From Neocallimastix lanati (nom. inval.) (Eukaryota; Neocallimastigomycota; Neocallimastigomycetes; Neocallimastigales; Neocallimastigaceae), in contig JACVTC010000072.1 in assembly GCA_016946835.1 (NCBI GenBank), positions 587,501 to 630,000 on the forward strand: a stretch of DNA of 42,500 nucleotides. Direction: 5' to 3'. The notes under the pieces were generated by a model. It saw only the letters and a program-made list of their open reading frames with translations, searched no databases and was not told the DNA's origin. How positions within the stretch are numbered: the first letter of the stretch is position 1; each line of letters begins with the position of its first letter. The position numbers and the translations under genes were made by a program. Shown one piece after another: positions 41,513 through 42,500 of the stretch.

Positions 41513-41549
<37 letters not shown>
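41513..41549. repeat. ATT microsatellite just after a stop codon
   Basis: About 12 ATT units directly abut the stop codon of the minus-strand gene, so they form the start of its 3' untranslated region. Confidence 0.85.
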
Positions 41550-42500
41550 TTATATCATTTCTTTCTCAATTTTACTTTTTATTTCACTTAATTTTCTTAT
41601 TGTATCATTTATTTGTTTTCGTTGAGAAATTAATTGATATTTAACATTTTGCCATTCTTTTAATTGCTTTTTTACCATATTTTGAATTATATTATTATCA
41701 TTTTGTTTAGATGTATTAATTTCAATATTTCCAAAAATGTGATATAAATCCAATTCATCTTGTGAAGAAGACTTATTATTATTATTATTATTATCAACAG
41801 TAGTATTAGTAGTTGTGGTTGTGGTTAAAGTTGTAGTATTTGCATTAACGTTAGCATTAGTATCTGTTTCAGTATTATTAACTTTTATATTAGTTGTTGT
41901 ATTAGTGGTAACATTAGTGGTAGAAGTAGTAGTAGAAGTTGTAGTAGTAGTATTTATAATGGATTCTTTATTATTATTAATTTTATTACTCTGTTGTTTT
42001 TCATTATTATTTTTTGATAATAAAAGAGAGTTTTCGTTTAAAGGGTTTAACGAATGATCATTACTATTAGTATTATGATTAATATTTGATGGTTTTATCT
42101 TATCTTTATTAGAAGAATTATTATTGTTTAGTAGTGATGGTTTTGAATTTTTAATAATACTATTTTTCATCCATTCTCGTTTAAGTTTAATTGCTCGTTT
42201 TTCTGAGCCACCACCATTCTTCCAAGGAAATCCTACACTATTACTAGTACTTATATTATTCATTTTCTCTTTAGTATCTGATCCATTTTTACGGGTACAA
42301 TTATTTATAATTTGTAAAACTTTATTAAGATAGATATTTTTAATATTTAAAGTAGATATTTGTTTGATTTGTTCAGTTAAAGAATTGATATATATGGATT
42401 CAATATGATTTAATGACGCTATATTATTAGATAAATTTTGTTTTTGTTCCATTATAGATTTATTAATTATTTTCAATTTTTCATTTAGATTTGTTAATTT
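41550..42500 (-). CDS. Asn/Thr-rich coiled-coil protein, 5' end outside the window
   Basis: An open frame continues without a stop from the right edge to TAA at 41550-41552, giving at least 316 residues; no splice site was needed, so this is probably the last exon. The visible N-terminal part is heptad-like and helical (NEKLKIINKSIMEQKQNL; IESIYINSLTEQIKQISTL). A short conserved-looking block, VGFPWKNGGGSEKRAIKL, is followed by an Asn- and Thr-rich low-complexity stretch of about 110 residues. The C-terminal 70 residues (DELDLYHIFGNIEI, then a basic coiled coil ending EIKSKIEKEMI) are less repetitive. I do not recognise the family. A structural or cytoskeletal role is possible from the coiled coils but not shown. 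Confidence 0.7.
   Translation of the reverse strand, partial: KLTNLNEKLKIINKSIMEQKQNLSNNIASLNHIESIYINSLTEQIKQISTLNIKNIYLNKVLQIINNCTRKNGSDTKEKMNNISTSNSVGFPWKNGGGSEKRAIKLKREWMKNSIIKNSKPSLLNNNNSSNKDKIKPSNINHNTNSNDHSLNPLNENSLLLSKNNNEKQQSNKINNNKESIINTTTTTSTTTSTTNVTTNTTTNIKVNNTETDTNANVNANTTTLTTTTTTNTTVDNNNNNNKSSSQDELDLYHIFGNIEINTSKQNDNNIIQNMVKKQLKEWQNVKYQLISQRKQINDTIRKLSEIKSKIEKEMI

Larger units (their letters stand above)
37404..41549. other. 4.1-kb AT-rich intergenic region
   Basis: It lies between the start of the Byr4-like gene and the stop of the next minus-strand gene. No exon is visible. It contains T runs of 38 and 41 nt (37457-37494, 38779-38819), an AAT array (39694-39736), a 30-bp tandem repeat (40351-40430), a perfect 40-bp-arm hairpin (40624-40710), an isolated CACGTG (40827-40832) and a 12-bp inverted repeat (41066-41125). 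Confidence 0.75.

Noticed and set aside
41815-42333. Plus-strand hydrophobic frames of 69-80 codons
   Set aside because: Antisense of the Thr/Asn-rich stretch of the 41550-42500 gene, which yields Val/Leu runs without meaning.

Overview
This window looks like a stretch of an extremely AT-rich, intron-rich fungal nuclear genome. The best guess is an anaerobic gut fungus (Neocallimastigomycota). The reasons are: intergenic and intronic DNA that is almost pure A/T with long homopolymers and AAT/AAAT/TTTTA microsatellites; many short GT..AG introns; poly-Asn tracts in proteins; a fungal-type TOR kinase; and a candidate Byr4/Bfa1-type septation regulator, a family I know only from fungi. A dictyostelid was considered because of the similar base composition, but the intron density (24 introns in TOR) and the Byr4-like gene fit a fungus better. 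The species is inference; no rRNA or other marker lies in the window.

Layout. 1-2838: intergenic, with a small cluster of promoter-like elements (1403-1647) and a 40-bp perfect palindrome. 2839-13910 (-): complete TOR kinase; I could resolve 25 exons with every junction in phase (2,339 residues). 13911-20802: a 6.9-kb divergent intergenic region. Inside it, about 15.55-18.48 kb is a compositionally distinct, homopolymer-poor island holding decayed Ty1/copia retrotransposon remains (a broken reverse-transcriptase motif, an RNase H tail, polypurine tracts and an LTR-like segment), a perfect 15-bp-arm inverted repeat and a family of degenerate short repeats. 20803-26162 (+): a Numb-associated-kinase (Ark1/Prk1/AAK1/GAK) family endocytic kinase, 12 exons, 1,184 residues. 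28081-32646 (+): a 15-exon, 679-residue protein I cannot assign, with a tiny upstream ORF overlapping its start codon. 33730-37403 (-): a 917-residue, three-exon protein with a Byr4/Bfa1-like C-terminal motif, tail-to-tail with the previous gene. 37404-41549: intergenic, with a perfect 40-bp-arm hairpin. 41550-42500 (-): the 3' part of an Asn/Thr-rich coiled-coil protein that runs off the window.

How the genes relate. They are independent eukaryotic genes, not an operon. Two of the recognisable products are protein kinases (TOR for nutrient and growth signalling, an NAK kinase for endocytosis and actin), and the third would act on a mitotic-exit/septation GTPase if the Byr4 call is right. The head-to-head arrangement of TOR and the NAK kinase is separated by nearly 7 kb, so shared promoter control is unlikely. 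The most interesting unexplained items are the unassigned 28-32.6 kb gene, the three perfect inverted repeats, and the mixed retroelement graveyard between TOR and the NAK kinase.
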